Shown: piece by piece, positions 33,013-43,096 of the stretch
How positions within the stretch are numbered: the first letter of the stretch is position 1
Layout: each line of letters starts with the position of its first letter
Source: Sphingopyxis macrogoltabida
Lineage (GTDB): Bacteria; Pseudomonadota; Alphaproteobacteria; Sphingomonadales; Sphingomonadaceae
Length of the DNA stretch: 64,000 bases
Direction of reading: 5' to 3'
NCBI RefSeq assembly: GCF_001314325.1
Contig: NZ_CP009429.1
Location: forward strand, 2,294,501 to 2,358,500
Made by a program: the position numbers and the translations under genes
Notes under the pieces: generated by a model
Database searches by the model: none
Seen by the model: only the letters and a program-made list of their open reading frames with translations
Told to the model about the DNA's origin: nothing

Positions 33013-33048
33013 TTGACGAACACTAATGCATCGGATAATTCCGATGCA
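33013..33048 (+). promoter_or_regulatory. ars promoter with ArsR-type operator 2 touching the start codon
   Basis: TTGACG (33013-33018) and GATAAT (33034-33039) can serve as -35/-10. TGCATCGGA (33027-33035) and TCCGATGCA (33040-33048) form a perfect 9-bp inverted repeat that covers the -10 and ends on the first base of the arsR ATG. Transcription would start at or next to the ATG, so the arsR message may be leaderless. Confidence 0.6.
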
Positions 33049-33377
33049 TGAACATCGGTTCCGCACTTCCTGCTCTTGCCGCCCTCTCCCACCCCACGCG
33101 TCTCGAGGCCTTTCGCCTGCTCGTCCGGCATGAGCCGGAAGGCCTGTCGACCGGCAAGCTTGTTGACGCATCGGGTCTTACGCAGAGCACCTTCTCGACG
33201 CATCTCGCGGTGCTGGCCAAGGCAGGCCTCGTCCAATCCGAGAAGCGAGGCCGGCTGCAGATACAGCGAGCGGATATCGACACGCTCCGGGAGCTGATGC
33301 TCTTCCTTGCGAAGGACTGTTGCCAGGGCCGCCCCGAGCTATGCGAACCGCTGCTCGCCGACCTCGCCTGCTGCTGA
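33048..33377 (+). CDS. arsR: ArsR family arsenic-responsive repressor
   Basis: A 109-aa winged-helix repressor: ALSHPTRLEAFRLLVRHEPEGLSTGKLVDASGLTQSTFSTHLAVLAKAGLVQSEKRG. The C-terminus has clustered cysteines (KDCCQGRPELCEPLLADLACC) suited to As(III) binding. It sits at the head of the arsenic operon, with two inverted repeats in its promoter, one of which overlaps the ATG. It would repress its own operon until arsenite binds. No clear ribosome site exists upstream. Confidence 0.9.
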   Translation: MNIGSALPALAALSHPTRLEAFRLLVRHEPEGLSTGKLVDASGLTQSTFSTHLAVLAKAGLVQSEKRGRLQIQRADIDTLRELMLFLAKDCCQGRPELCEPLLADLACC

Positions 33378-33390
33378 AGGAACCGGCGCC

Positions 33391-33819
33391 GTGATCGACA
33401 TCATCATCTACCATAATCCCGACTGCGGCACCTCGCGCAACACGCTCGCGCTGATCCGGAACGCGGGGATCGAGCCGCACGTCGTCGAATATCTGAAGAC
33501 ACCGCCTTCGCGTGCCTTGCTCGAGCAATTGATCGAGCGCGCCGGGATCACACCGCGCGAGCTGCTCCGCGAGAAAGGCACGCCCTATGCGGAGTTCGGT
33601 CTCGGCGACGAAAGCCTTACCGACCGCGCGCTCGTCGATGCAATGATGGCGCATCCGATCCTCATCAACCGCCCGCTCGTCGTGTCGCCGCTCGGCGTCA
33701 AGCTCTGCCGTCCCTCCGAAGCCGTGCTCGACATCCTGCCGGCACGGCAACTCGGTGCCTTTGCCAAGGAAGATGGCGAACAGGTCGTCGACGCCGGCGG
33801 CAATCGCGTTCAGGCCTGA
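33391..33819 (+). CDS. arsC: arsenate reductase, glutaredoxin-dependent (ArsC)
   Basis: A 142-aa ArsC of the glutaredoxin-coupled type that reduces arsenate to arsenite. The start is GTG 33391, with AAGGA upstream. The catalytic Cys12 is in [11 protein letters not shown], followed by [16 protein letters not shown] and [18 protein letters not shown], with the conserved Arg of that stretch. It is 13 bp behind arsR and 10 bp before acr3, so they form one operon. Confidence 0.95.
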   Translation: MIDIIIYHNPDCGTSRNTLALIRNAGIEPHVVEYLKTPPSRALLEQLIERAGITPRELLREKGTPYAEFGLGDESLTDRALVDAMMAHPILINRPLVVSPLGVKLCRPSEAVLDILPARQLGAFAKEDGEQVVDAGGNRVQA

Positions 33820-33829
33820 GGACAGCATC

Positions 33830-34894
33830 ATGACTGCGGCAAAGCGCGAACGCCTGTCCTTCCTCGATCGCTACCTGACGCTCTGGATATTCCTCGCGAT
33901 GGCGCTTGGCGTTGTCTTGGGGTCGCTCTTCAAGGACCTGCCCGCCGCGATCGACGCCATGTCCGTCGGAACGACGAACATCCCGATTGCGATCGGCCTC
34001 ATCCTGATGATGTATCCGCCGCTAGCCCGCGTGCGCTACGACGAACTGCCGCGCGTGTTCGAGGACAAGCGTGTTCTGGCGATCTCGCTGATCCAGAACT
34101 GGATCATCGGGCCGGTGCTGATGTTCGCGCTTGCGGTGACCTTCCTTGCGGACAAACCCGAATATATGACCGGCCTGATCCTGATCGGCCTCGCGCGCTG
34201 CATCGCCATGGTGATCGTGTGGAACCAGCTCGCCAAGGGCGACAATCAATATGTCGCGGCGCTCGTCGCCTTCAATTCGATCTTCCAGATTCTCTTCTTC
34301 AGCATCTACGCTTGGCTCTTCCTCACCGTCCTCCCGCCGCTGTTCGACCTCGAAGGCAGCGTCATCAACGTGAGCTTCTGGACGATCGCCGAAGCAGTGC
34401 TCATCTATCTCGGCATCCCCTTCCTCGCGGGATATCTCACGCGCCGATTCCTCGCCCGCACCAAGGGCGACGAATGGTACGAGACGCGCTTCCTGCCGAA
34501 GATCGGCCCGATTACATTGGTCGCGCTCCTCTTCACCATTGTCGCGATGTTCAGTCTCAAGGGCGGCGAAATCCTTACCATTCCCGGCGATGTCATCCGG
34601 ATCGCAATCCCGCTCGCCATCTACTTCGTGGTGCAGTTCCTCATCAGCTTCTGGATGGGCAAGCTTATCGAGGCCGACTATCCGCGCACGACCGCGGTCG
34701 CTTTCACCGCCGCGGGCAATAACTTCGAGCTGGCAATTGCGGTCGCGATCGCCGCCTTCGGGCTCGCCTCGCCCGTGGCCTTTGCGGCAGTCATCGGCCC
34801 GCTGGTCGAAGTGCCCGTCCTCATCCTGCTTGTCGGCGTCGCCTTCCGCCTTGGACGCCGCTGGTTCCCCACTACTGTTCCTTCACAAGCCTGA
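33830..34894 (+). CDS. acr3: ACR3 family arsenite efflux transporter
   Basis: A 354-aa inner-membrane protein with about ten hydrophobic segments ([97 protein letters not shown]). Cys and Glu residues typical of ACR3 are in [15 protein letters not shown]. It extrudes arsenite, the product of ArsC. The start ATG 33830 is followed directly by [17 protein letters not shown]. The arsH gene begins 5 bp after its stop. Confidence 0.95.
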   Translation: MTAAKRERLSFLDRYLTLWIFLAMALGVVLGSLFKDLPAAIDAMSVGTTNIPIAIGLILMMYPPLARVRYDELPRVFEDKRVLAISLIQNWIIGPVLMFALAVTFLADKPEYMTGLILIGLARCIAMVIVWNQLAKGDNQYVAALVAFNSIFQILFFSIYAWLFLTVLPPLFDLEGSVINVSFWTIAEAVLIYLGIPFLAGYLTRRFLARTKGDEWYETRFLPKIGPITLVALLFTIVAMFSLKGGEILTIPGDVIRIAIPLAIYFVVQFLISFWMGKLIEADYPRTTAVAFTAAGNNFELAIAVAIAAFGLASPVAFAAVIGPLVEVPVLILLVGVAFRLGRRWFPTTVPSQA

Positions 34895-34899
34895 GTATC

Positions 34900-35658
34900 A
34901 TGACAGAACTGACCTATACGCGCCTCCGCTCGCTAGCCCATCCCGACCACCTCCCCGCCCTGAATGGAGAGTATGTCCGCACGCAGCCGGCGCTCGGCCT
35001 CGGACCGCTCGATCCCGCACCGCGCATCCTGTTGCTCTACGGCAGTTTGCGCGAGCGCTCCTATTCGCGGCTCGTCGTCGAAGAGACAGCACGCCTGCTC
35101 CAACTCTTCGGCTGCGAGACGAGGATATTCGACCCGTCCGACCTTCCCCTTCCCGACCTGATTGCCGACGACGACCATCCTGCCGTGGAGGAACTTCGCC
35201 AACACTCTCTCTGGTCGGAAGGCCAGGTCTGGTGCAGCCCCGAACGCCACGGTCAGATCACGGGCATCATGAAGGCTCAGGTCGACCATCTTCCCCTTGC
35301 CTACAAGGGGCTGCGCCCCACGCAGGGCCGCACACTCGCGGTGATGCAGGTCTCGGCGGGATCGCAGTCGTTCAACAGCGTCAACACGCTGCGCATCCTC
35401 GGCCGCTGGATGCGGATGATCACCATCCCCAACCAGTCCAGCGTCGCCAAGGCGTACGCTGAGTTCGACGAGGCTGGGCGCATGCTGCCGTCGAGCTACT
35501 ACGACCGGATCGTCGACGTCGCCGAGGAGCTTTTCCGCTTCACCGTCCTCACGCGCAGCCATGCCGACCAGCTCGTCGACCGCTATTCAGAACGCAAGGA
35601 CCGGAAGGAGCCTGTCGTGACGCCGGCAGAACTGGCTGCAATTCCGGGAACGCGCTGA
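34900..35658 (+). CDS. arsH: ArsH organoarsenical NADPH:FMN oxidoreductase
   Basis: A 252-aa flavodoxin-fold protein with the FMN-binding [23 protein letters not shown] and [16 protein letters not shown]. ArsH oxidises trivalent organoarsenicals. The length (about 250 aa) and the motifs [21 protein letters not shown] fit. It ends the operon. Nothing with a T-run was seen after it; about 110 bp separate it from the converging SDR gene. Confidence 0.92.
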   Translation: MTELTYTRLRSLAHPDHLPALNGEYVRTQPALGLGPLDPAPRILLLYGSLRERSYSRLVVEETARLLQLFGCETRIFDPSDLPLPDLIADDDHPAVEELRQHSLWSEGQVWCSPERHGQITGIMKAQVDHLPLAYKGLRPTQGRTLAVMQVSAGSQSFNSVNTLRILGRWMRMITIPNQSSVAKAYAEFDEAGRMLPSSYYDRIVDVAEELFRFTVLTRSHADQLVDRYSERKDRKEPVVTPAELAAIPGTR

Positions 35659-35768
35659 TAGGTTCTGGCCGGTTGCGGACTGTCCGCTCATGATCGCACA
35701 TTCCGGGAAACGGACATTCAACCGCGCTATTCAAAGCGCATTTCGCTTTTCCACGTACTGTATCAACT

Positions 35769-36566
35769 TCAAAATCTCGCCTCGCCCAGACGGCGCGGAC
35801 CGGAGAAGGGCAGAGACGAGCAGAGCCCTCCATCGACCGGCAGCGCTTGTCCATTGATGTAACTTGCTTCGTCCGATGCCAAAAATGCGATTGCCCGAGC
35901 GATTTCGTCCGGCGCGCCTCCCCGGCGTAGCGGGTTCAACTGTCCGATGGCTTCTTCCCGGCCTCGCGCGCGGGCTTGTTGGTAAACGTCGTGCGTCATT
36001 CCGGTCTCGATGAGTCCGGGACAAACGGCATTCACTCTTATTCCGGTCCCGCCAAGCTGCTGGGCCGCAGTTTGAACGAGATTGATAACCCCCGCCTTGG
36101 AAGCCGAATAGGCCGCCCCCCCTGCCCCCGCCCGCAATCCCGCAACCGACGCTGTACAGATTATCACACCGCCCCGCCCGGCATCGACCATAGCGCGTGC
36201 CGTATGTTTGATTGCAAGGAACGCGCCGATCAGGTTGACCCGCAACACCTCTTCCCAGTCCCGCTGGGTCTGGTCGAATATACCTGCCATGCCGCCGCTA
36301 ATACCGGCGTTGGCCACCGCGACATCAAGCGCCCCGAATTCCTCGAGCGCCTTTTGGACCATGTCGGCAACCCGCTGCTCGTTTCCGGCATCGCCGCACA
36401 TCGTCAACATGTCGGGGTAGCTATCGGCCGTTTCCACCAATCCATCCCCGATGTCTGTCGCCAGGACTTTCGCACCTTCGCCGGCGAAGAGGCGTGCGGT
36501 CGCGCGGCCGATGCCGGACCCCGCTCCCGTGACCAGCACCGATCGCGTCGCAAAGCGCCCGCTCAT
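35769..36566 (-). CDS. SDR family oxidoreductase
   Basis: A 265-aa classical [18 protein letters not shown] glycine motif, NAGISGG, catalytic Ser in [15 protein letters not shown] active-site motif, and PGLIETGMT. The start overlaps the stop of the upstream SDR by 4 nt (ATGA, 36563-36566), so the two are translated together. The substrate is unknown. With the phosphotransferase fragment it resembles catabolic clusters for acyl or alcohol compounds. Confidence 0.9.
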   Translation of the reverse strand: MSGRFATRSVLVTGAGSGIGRATARLFAGEGAKVLATDIGDGLVETADSYPDMLTMCGDAGNEQRVADMVQKALEEFGALDVAVANAGISGGMAGIFDQTQRDWEEVLRVNLIGAFLAIKHTARAMVDAGRGGVIICTASVAGLRAGAGGAAYSASKAGVINLVQTAAQQLGGTGIRVNAVCPGLIETGMTHDVYQQARARGREEAIGQLNPLRRGGAPDEIARAIAFLASDEASYINGQALPVDGGLCSSLPFSGPRRLGEARF

Positions 36567-37342
36567 AATCCGCCACCCCGAACCAGGACGCCGCCGTCGA
36601 TGATGATGGTCTGCCCGGTCACATGGCCGCTGGCCCGCGACGCAAGAAAGACGGCCGCGCCGGCAATGTCGGCCGGTTCGCCGATCCGGCCAAGCGGCGT
36701 CGCACGACGAAGCGCCGCTTCTGTTTCCGGATTCTCATAAAGAGCCTTGGCAAAATCCGTCCGGATCACGCCAGGAGCGATCGCGTTGATGCGGATTCCC
36801 TGCCCGCCAAGTTCCACCGCGAGGTTACGGACCAGCTGCATATCCGCCGCTTTGGAGATATTATAGGCGCCGATCGTGTCAGAACCGACAAAACCGCCAA
36901 TCGACGACACGATGACGATGGCGCCGCCGCCCGCACGTGCCATGTCGGGGCTGACCATCGAGGCCAGCCAGTGATTGGCGAGAACATTATTCTCGAACAC
37001 CTTGCGGAACTGCTCGTCGCTGATCGCCGCCATCGGTCCGTAAAAAGGGTTGGAAGCCGCATTGCAGACGAGGATGTCGATGGCTCCCCAATGCGACCGC
37101 ACCGCAGAGATCATTTCCTCCAACGCGAACTTGCTCGATATGCTTGCTGCCACGGCCAGCGCGCGGTTGCCCCCAGAGCGGGCATTGATCGCATCCGCCA
37201 CCTCGTCACATGCCGTTTGGTTGCGGCTCGAAATCACCACACGTGCGCCAGCGTCCACATAGGCTTCGGCGATCGCTCGGCCGATCCCACGCGATGAACC
37301 CGTGACCAACGCCACTTTGCCCTCAAGGCTGAACAAATCCAT
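36563..37342 (-). CDS. SDR family oxidoreductase
   Basis: A 259-aa [55 protein letters not shown] (YxxxK) and [11 protein letters not shown] 37342 is used because the GGGAG upstream is then correctly spaced; ATG 37351 is the alternative. It is followed by a second SDR in overlap. It is probably part of a catabolic unit whose upstream gene was cut by an IS element. Confidence 0.9.
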   Translation of the reverse strand: MDLFSLEGKVALVTGSSRGIGRAIAEAYVDAGARVVISSRNQTACDEVADAINARSGGNRALAVAASISSKFALEEMISAVRSHWGAIDILVCNAASNPFYGPMAAISDEQFRKVFENNVLANHWLASMVSPDMARAGGGAIVIVSSIGGFVGSDTIGAYNISKAADMQLVRNLAVELGGQGIRINAIAPGVIRTDFAKALYENPETEAALRRATPLGRIGEPADIAGAAVFLASRASGHVTGQTIIIDGGVLVRGGGL

Positions 37343-37380
37343 CCTTCGCATCTCCCGGTCATGAAAATAATCGCCGTGCG

Positions 37381-37716
37381 CTAGCGCGCGCCGGCATGTA
37401 GGGCCTGCTCCCAGGCAAGCGCCGCCAGGTCAGGGAACCTCCGGGCGCGATCCCGCGCCTGTGCCGATGCGGCCGTACCGCGGATGACGCGGCCCTTGAT
37501 GCCGTGCAGGATGGCCGCGATGCGAAAGAAACCGAAGGCCACATAATAGTCATAATGCGGCATTCCCGGCAGGCCGCGCCGCATGCAATAGCGCTCAAGA
37601 TATAGCTGCTCTTCGGGCAATCCAAGCCCGCGCACATCCCGCCCGGCGAGTCCTGCGACGATGTCCCGCGGCATCCGGTACATGATCGCATGATAGGCGA
37701 AATCCGCGCTGGCATT
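37381..37716 (-). pseudogene. 3' fragment of a phosphotransferase family (APH-like) gene
   Basis: The minus strand reads PNASADFAYHAIMYRMPRDIVAGLAGRDV and ends in AWEQALHAGAR, typical of the C-terminus of APH-family phosphotransferases that sit beside acyl-CoA dehydrogenase or SDR genes. The frame is lost exactly at the IS3 element (37717), so about the first two-thirds of the gene is missing. It is not found elsewhere in the window. The remaining part is about 110 codons. Confidence 0.65.
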
Positions 37717-37750
37717 TGGTCTGCCCCCACCGAGTGGACCGATTGGTTTG

Positions 37751-38928
37751 TTAGTGCATTAAGCTCATCGCCGCCATATCCGGACGGAGGTGGAGCGAAG
37801 CGGAACCGGAGGCCGGATATGGCGGTGTCGCCGTTTCCGGTGCCGGTGGCCGGTAGCCCAAGCTGCTATGCGGGCGGACGGTGTTGTAATGCCGCCGCCA
37901 TGCCTCGATCAGCACCCTGGCCTCGGCGAGGCTGTAGAAGATCTCGCCATTGAGCAGTTCGTCGCGAAGCGACCCGTTGAAGCTTTCGTTATAGCCATTT
38001 TCCCATGGTGATCCCGGCGCGATATAGAGGGTCTTTACGCCGATCTGCCCCAGCCATTTCTGGACGGCGGTCGCGATAAACTCGCTACCATTATCGGATC
38101 GTATATGCGCTGGCGGCCCACGCGAGATGAACAGGTCGGCCAGGGCCGCCAGAACATCCTCATGCTTGAGTTGCCGTGCAACGATGAGCGCCAGGCATTC
38201 CCTGCTGGCCTCGTCGATGATCGTGAGGATGCGGAACTTGCGACCGTCATGCGTCCGCCCCTCGACGAAATCGTAGGCCCAGACATGCCCCGGATATTCG
38301 GGGCGTAGCCGGATGCACGATCCGTCATTGAGCCATAGACGCCCGCGCTTTGGCTGGCGCTGCGGGACTTTCAGTCCTTCACGCCGCCATATCCGCTCGA
38401 CACGTTTATGGTTCACCGTCCATCCCGCATGGCACAGCAACGCCGTGACCCGGCGGTAGCCGTAACGACCATATTGCTTCGCCAATGCAATGATGTCCTC
38501 GGTCAGTGCCTGTTCGTCATCCGCCCCGCGCGGCATCTTGCGCTGCGTCGATCGATGCTGACCCAGCACCCGGCATATCCGTCGCTCGGATACCCGGACT
38601 GGCAGATCCCGTCGTACCTGATCGATGCAGCGCCGCCGCCGCGCGGGGCTCAGAAGTTTCCCCGTGCAGCCTCCTGCAAGATCAGCTTGTCCAAGGTCAG
38701 GTCCGAGATCGCCCGGCGCAGCCGCTGGTTCTCCTTCTCCAGATCCTTCATCCGCCGCGCCTGGTCGGTCTTCAGGCCGCCATACTCCTTGCGCCACCGA
38801 TAATAGGTCTGCTCGCTGACCGCGATCCGGCGACAGGCTTCAGCCGTGCTCGCTCCCTGCGCCAGCACAATCTCAACTTCACGCAGCTTGCCGATGATCT
38901 CTTCCGGCTTGTGCTTCTTGCTCGGCAT
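37751..38928 (-). CDS. IS3-family transposase OrfAB (programmed frameshift), copy 1
   Basis: orfA (38928 to 38650, 92 aa) has the helix-turn-helix [31 protein letters not shown] leucine-rich motif. orfB continues in the other frame with the DDE domain: Asp in [12 protein letters not shown], Asp in [12 protein letters not shown], Glu in [16 protein letters not shown]. They join through a -1 slip at GGGAAAC (38662-38656) just before the orfA stop, giving about 392 aa. Copy 2 has the same protein sequence. Confidence 0.85.
38656..38662 (-). promoter_or_regulatory. -1 frameshift heptamer of IS copy 1
   Basis: On the minus strand orfA reads CGG-GGA-AAC-TTC-TGA. The heptamer GGGAAAC fits the X-XXY-YYZ slip rule. 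Slipping by one places the ribosome in GGG-AAA-CTT-CTG, exactly the orfB frame. The same site exists at 42761-42767 in copy 2. Confidence 0.65.
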
Positions 38929-39352
38929 TCAATGTCCCTTTCATGGTCCAGACTATCATAGTCTCTGGGCCACTCAGCGGGGGGCAGATCAGTGCCGAGC
39001 CTCGCCAGCCTTTTCTATTGAGATCAACCTAGCTTAATTGTTGGAAAGACCTAATGCACTTATTATGGTCGGAACATGAGTGAACAAAATGACCCTACCG
39101 GCACACTGGCCCCGGCTACGCGCGTGGCTAGAGTGATTGCAAGCACGACCTATCCTATCGTATCCGCATGGGAGTTCGAATTTCTAAAGGTGGAAGAGAT
39201 CATCCAGGAGCGATGGGACAAATCCACGCTCTATCTCGTGGTCCAACGTCCTCTAACCTATTTCGACAACGTGACTTTCGGAGAATATTATATCAACTTC
39301 CAAATCGCTGACGGGGTGTCTCCTCCTCTGTCATGCCGGATCAATTTAGTCG

Positions 39353-39361
39353 CGAACGAAA
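39353..39361. repeat. 9-bp target duplication, left copy
   Basis: CGAACGAAA directly before the IS256 element; identical to 40784-40792. Confidence 0.85.
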
Positions 39362-40783
39362 GGTCGCGTCCGTCAAGGTGGTGTAATTTCGGCTGTGGCC
39401 GTGGGCCATCGTCAGGCGGCTTTGGCGGTGATGTGTAGGGGCTGATTTTCCTCCTCGATCATGGGTTGGTTGAGTTCGGCCATGCCTTCGATCTGCATGT
39501 ATCGGTGCTGGAGCTGCCACTCGTCGTTCTGCTCCATCAGCACAGCCCCGACGAGGCGGATGATGCTGTCTTCGTTCGGGAAGATTCCGACGACGTCGGC
39601 GCGGCGCTTGACCTCCTTGTTGAGCCGCTCGAGCGGATTGGTTGAGTGTAACTTCGTGCGGTGCTGGGTGGGAAAGCCGGTGTAGGCGAGCACGTCGGTT
39701 TCGGCCTCGTCCATGCAGGCGCCGAGCTTGGGCCAACGGGTGCGCAACTGGTCGGCGACCTGTCGCCAGACCTGCGTTGCGCTTTTCTGATCGGGCTGCA
39801 GGAAGACCTGGCGGATCGCGGCGGCGACGACAGTGTTCTGGCCCTTGGGCACATAGGACAGGGCATTGCGCATGAAGTGCACCCGGCAGCGCTGCCAGGT
39901 GGCGCCCATGACGCGGGTGATCGCGCCCTTGAGGCCCTCGTGAGCATCGGAGATGACCAGCTTCACGCCGGTAAGACCGCGCCGAACAAGGTCCTTCAGG
40001 AAGTCGGACCAGAAGACCTCCGCTTCCGAGGGGCCGATATGCAGGCCGACGATCTCGCGCCGGCCCTCGGTGTTGACGGCCATGGCGATTATTGCGGCAA
40101 CGCTGATGATCCGCCCGCCTTCGCGTACCTTGAGATAGGTGGCATCGAGCCAGAGATACGGCCATTCGCCGGTGAGCGGGCGTTTCAGAAAGGCATGGAC
40201 GCGCTCGTCAATGTCCTTGCAAAGCTTGGAGACGGTGGACTTGGAGATGCCGGTCATGCCCATGGCCTGGACGAGTTCATCGACCCGCCGGGTGCTGACC
40301 CCGCCGATCCACGCTTCCTGGATCACCGCAACCAGCGCTTTCTCGACCATCTTGCGGGGCTCAAGGAAGCCCGGAAAGTAGGACCCAGCACGCAGCTTGG
40401 GGATTTTCAGGTTCAGCGTGCCTACCCGGGTATCCAGCGAACGGTCGCGATAGCCGTTGCGCCAGGTCGCGCGCTCGCTGCTGCGTTCGTGGCGACCCGC
40501 GCCGATCAGGCCATCAACGTCGGCCTCCATGATCAGCTGCAGCACGTTCTCGGCGATGGTGCGCAAAAAATCCGGTTGGCCGCCCTTCGCAGCAAGCTCT
40601 TCGATCAGTAATCTGTCCTCGGTCATCGGGAACTCCTCTTCGTCACGGTTGAAGTGTGCAAACTCCACCATAACGATGAACCCGGTGGCCACCAGCGACG
40701 CCGCATTCCGGGGTGGGGCATGCCCCACCCCGGAATACACCATCGCCTACACCGGAAATTACACCACGAGCGCGGACGCTAAC
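39362..40783 (-). mobile_element. IS256-family insertion sequence
   Basis: 1,422 bp. The left end GGTCGCGTCCG and the right end, reverse-complemented, GTTAGCGTCCG, with further matching GTGGTGTAATTTC, form imperfect inverted repeats. It carries one transposase gene on the minus strand. It is flanked by a 9-bp duplication (CGAACGAAA), in line with the 8-9 bp of IS256 elements, so the insertion is recent. Confidence 0.88.
39412..40626 (-). CDS. IS256-family transposase
   Basis: A 404-aa mutator-type transposase from ATG 40626, MTEDRLLIEELAAKGGQPDFL. Typical motifs: YRDRSLDTRVGTLNLKIPKLR, the DDE acids in YLWLDATYLKVREGG, KLVISDAHEGLKGAI and NPLERLNKEVKRR, and CRVHFMRNALSYVPKG. It appears intact and is likely active. 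A longer upstream frame exists but lacks family similarity. Confidence 0.92.
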   Translation of the reverse strand: MTEDRLLIEELAAKGGQPDFLRTIAENVLQLIMEADVDGLIGAGRHERSSERATWRNGYRDRSLDTRVGTLNLKIPKLRAGSYFPGFLEPRKMVEKALVAVIQEAWIGGVSTRRVDELVQAMGMTGISKSTVSKLCKDIDERVHAFLKRPLTGEWPYLWLDATYLKVREGGRIISVAAIIAMAVNTEGRREIVGLHIGPSEAEVFWSDFLKDLVRRGLTGVKLVISDAHEGLKGAITRVMGATWQRCRVHFMRNALSYVPKGQNTVVAAAIRQVFLQPDQKSATQVWRQVADQLRTRWPKLGACMDEAETDVLAYTGFPTQHRTKLHSTNPLERLNKEVKRRADVVGIFPNEDSIIRLVGAVLMEQNDEWQLQHRYMQIEGMAELNQPMIEEENQPLHITAKAA

Positions 40784-40792
40784 CGAACGAAA
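40784..40792. repeat. 9-bp target duplication, right copy
   Basis: CGAACGAAA directly after the IS256 element; identical to 39353-39361. Confidence 0.85.
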
Positions 40793-41821
40793 TCTGTCAG
40801 GACGGCGAGATAGTCCAAATAAGCGCTGGCTGGCATTCAGGAGAAGCGGGAAACGTCCAACCCCTCCGCAATGTCGGCGCCCTCAAGATCTATCGTGAAA
40901 ATGGGAGTTTTGTCCTTTGGTGGAGCCCACAAAAAATCCTGTACGAGATGCTCGTGAACAATCTCATTGTGGAAATTGCGGATGATGGCAATCCGCTCAC
41001 ATTCTTGGATTTTAAGGTTCACTACATCGGAAAAAGTTTCTCCCAAAAGGTATGGAAACGCCTGACCGGTCACACAAAGATGCAAAAAATCCTCACGGTG
41101 GAGCGCGAGATCGGATCTTCTCCTGATGCACGCTCGCGTTTCGAGATTTCGTTGATCATATTGCGGGTCGCGGGCTTGACGGACGTTCCAATCGTCGGCG
41201 CTATTGATGAGAACCCTCTCGTTGGACCGAACCCGATCGTTCAGATGATCGACTACTCTGATGAAGCCTCCTTCGATCGTTTTCTTCATCAATCTCCGGT
41301 TCAACTTGGCGACGAATGCTTGACGCGCGAAGTCGAAGCGCTGCTCATCAACCGTTTCCGACCGGATCACAACGAGATCAAATATTCAAAGTACCCAAAT
41401 ATTGCCGGCGGTATGCGGTCAAATGGGTACAGCCAAACTGGGCTAACGATCGAACGCCTTCCGGCCATTTTGTACACGGATTATCAGCCCGCTACCTCAC
41501 TTGCTGATGTGCATCCCGACTATAAATTTCCAGATGAGCCCGCACCTCAAATTCCATTGGTTCAGATGCTTCTCGGCACTATCGAGGAATAGAAGCCCGG
41601 CGAGTGGCAGCGTGAATCTGAAAATAACAGGGGCCCTGCCAGTGCCACTCACCGCTGCGTCTGGCCGATCACGGACGGGCTGCTTTTGGGCGATAATCGC
41701 GAAGAGCAGACCAAATTCGCCAATCAGTCTGCTACGGCAAATAGCGACCGGTTACGGACGTTAAACGGCGTTTTGTGATGACCGCGTTTACTGACCGGGG
41801 TTTTGCCTGCTCGCCTTATAG

Positions 41822-43096
41822 TGGTCTGCCCCCACCGAGTGGACCGATTGGTTTGTTAGTGCATTAAGCTCATCGCCGCCATATCCGGACGGAGGTGGAG
41901 CGAAGCGGAACCGGAGGCCGGATATGGCGGTGTCGCCGTTTCCGGTGCCGGTGGCCGGTAGCCCAAGCTGCTATGCGGGCGGACGGTGTTGTAATGCCGC
42001 CGCCATGCCTCGATCAGCACCCTGGCCTCGGCGAGGCTGTAGAAGATCTCGCCATTGAGCAGTTCGTCGCGAAGCGACCCGTTGAAGCTTTCGTTATAGC
42101 CATTTTCCCATGGTGATCCCGGCGCGATATAGAGGGTCTTTACGCCGATCTGCCCCAGCCATTTCTGGACGGCGGTCGCGATAAACTCGCTACCATTATC
42201 GGATCGTATATGCGCTGGCGGCCCACGCGAGATGAACAGGTCGGCCAGGGCCGCCAGAACATCCTCATGCTTGAGTTGCCGTGCAACGATGAGCGCCAGG
42301 CATTCCCTGCTGGCCTCGTCGATGATCGTGAGGATGCGGAACTTGCGACCGTCATGCGTCCGCCCCTCGACGAAATCGTAGGCCCAGACATGCCCCGGAT
42401 ATTCGGGGCGTAGCCGGATGCACGATCCGTCATTGAGCCATAGACGCCCGCGCTTTGGCTGGCGCTGCGGGACTTTCAGTCCTTCACGCCGCCATATCCG
42501 CTCGACACGTTTATGGTTCACCGTCCATCCCGCATGGCACAGCAACGCCGTGACCCGGCGGTAGCCGTAACGACCATATTGCTTCGCCAATGCAATGATG
42601 TCCTCGGTCAGTGCCTGTTCGTCATCCGCCCCGCGCGGCATCTTGCGCTGCGTCGATCGATGCTGACCCAGCACCCGGCATATCCGTCGCTCGGATACCC
42701 GGACTGGCAGATCCCGTCGTACCTGATCGATGCAGCGCCGCCGCCGCGCGGGGCTCAGAAGTTTCCCCGTGCAGCCTCCTGCAAGATCAGCTTGTCCAAG
42801 GTCAGGTCCGAGATCGCCCGGCGCAGCCGCTGGTTCTCCTTCTCCAGATCCTTCATCCGCCGCGCCTGGTCGGTCTTCAGGCCGCCATACTCCTTGCGCC
42901 ACCGATAATAGGTCTGCTCGCTGACCGCGATCCGGCGACAGGCTTCAGCCGTGCTCGCTCCCTGCGCCAGCACAATCTCAACTTCACGCAGCTTGCCGAT
43001 GATCTCTTCCGGCTTGTGCTTCTTGCTCGGCATTCAATGTCCCTTTCATGGTCCAGACTATCATAGTCTCTGGGCCACTCAGCGGGGGGCAGATCA
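41822..43096 (-). mobile_element. IS3-family (IS407-like) insertion sequence, copy 2
   Basis: 1,275 bp, same ends as copy 1, same orientation, and encoded proteins identical. The spacing is 4,105 bp throughout. No target duplication is visible (ATAG left, ATAT right). Its right end supplies the TGA stop codon of the adjoining phoD gene. The 229 bp before it (41593-41821) have no gene. Confidence 0.9.
41856..43033 (-). CDS. IS3-family transposase OrfAB, copy 2
   Basis: Same as copy 1 in all residues: orfA at 43033-42755 with a helix-turn-helix and leucine-rich helix, orfB with the DDE motif, joined by the GGGAAAC slip site at 42767-42761. The exact identity of the two copies indicates recent duplication or gene conversion. 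Confidence 0.85.

Larger units (their letters stand above)
37717..38991 (-). mobile_element. IS3-family (IS407-like) insertion sequence, copy 1
   Basis: 1,275 bp. The left end is TGGTCTGCCCCC and the right end, reverse-complemented, is TGATCTGCCCCC, giving TG...CA ends with imperfect inverted repeats. It carries orfA and orfB. A matching copy lies 4,105 bp downstream (41822-43096). No direct target repeat flanks it (CATT left, GTGC right). The insertion has truncated the phosphotransferase gene. Confidence 0.9.
39076..41592 (+). pseudogene. GIY-YIG-like gene interrupted by IS256 element
   Basis: The first part is 39076-39361, ending in NLVANE. The second resumes at 40793 with ICQDGEIVQISAGWHSGE. 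Removing the IS and one 9-bp repeat gives an open 361-aa frame across the junction (NLVANE-ICQDGE). The segment DFKVHYIGKSFSQKVWKRLTGHTKMQKIL and VEALLINRFRPDHNEIKYSKYPN resemble the GIY-YIG-like family in which YIG and a final EALLIxxFxPxxNE block are conserved. The function is unproved. The base composition is lower in GC than the neighbouring genes, which suggests acquisition. Confidence 0.6.

Noticed and set aside
39412-40165. Short Arg/Pro-rich frames inside the IS256 element
   Set aside because: Shadows of the transposase gene.
37717-43096. A classical composite transposon
   Set aside because: The two IS3 copies fit, but no target duplication is seen at the outer ends, so rearrangement is equally likely.
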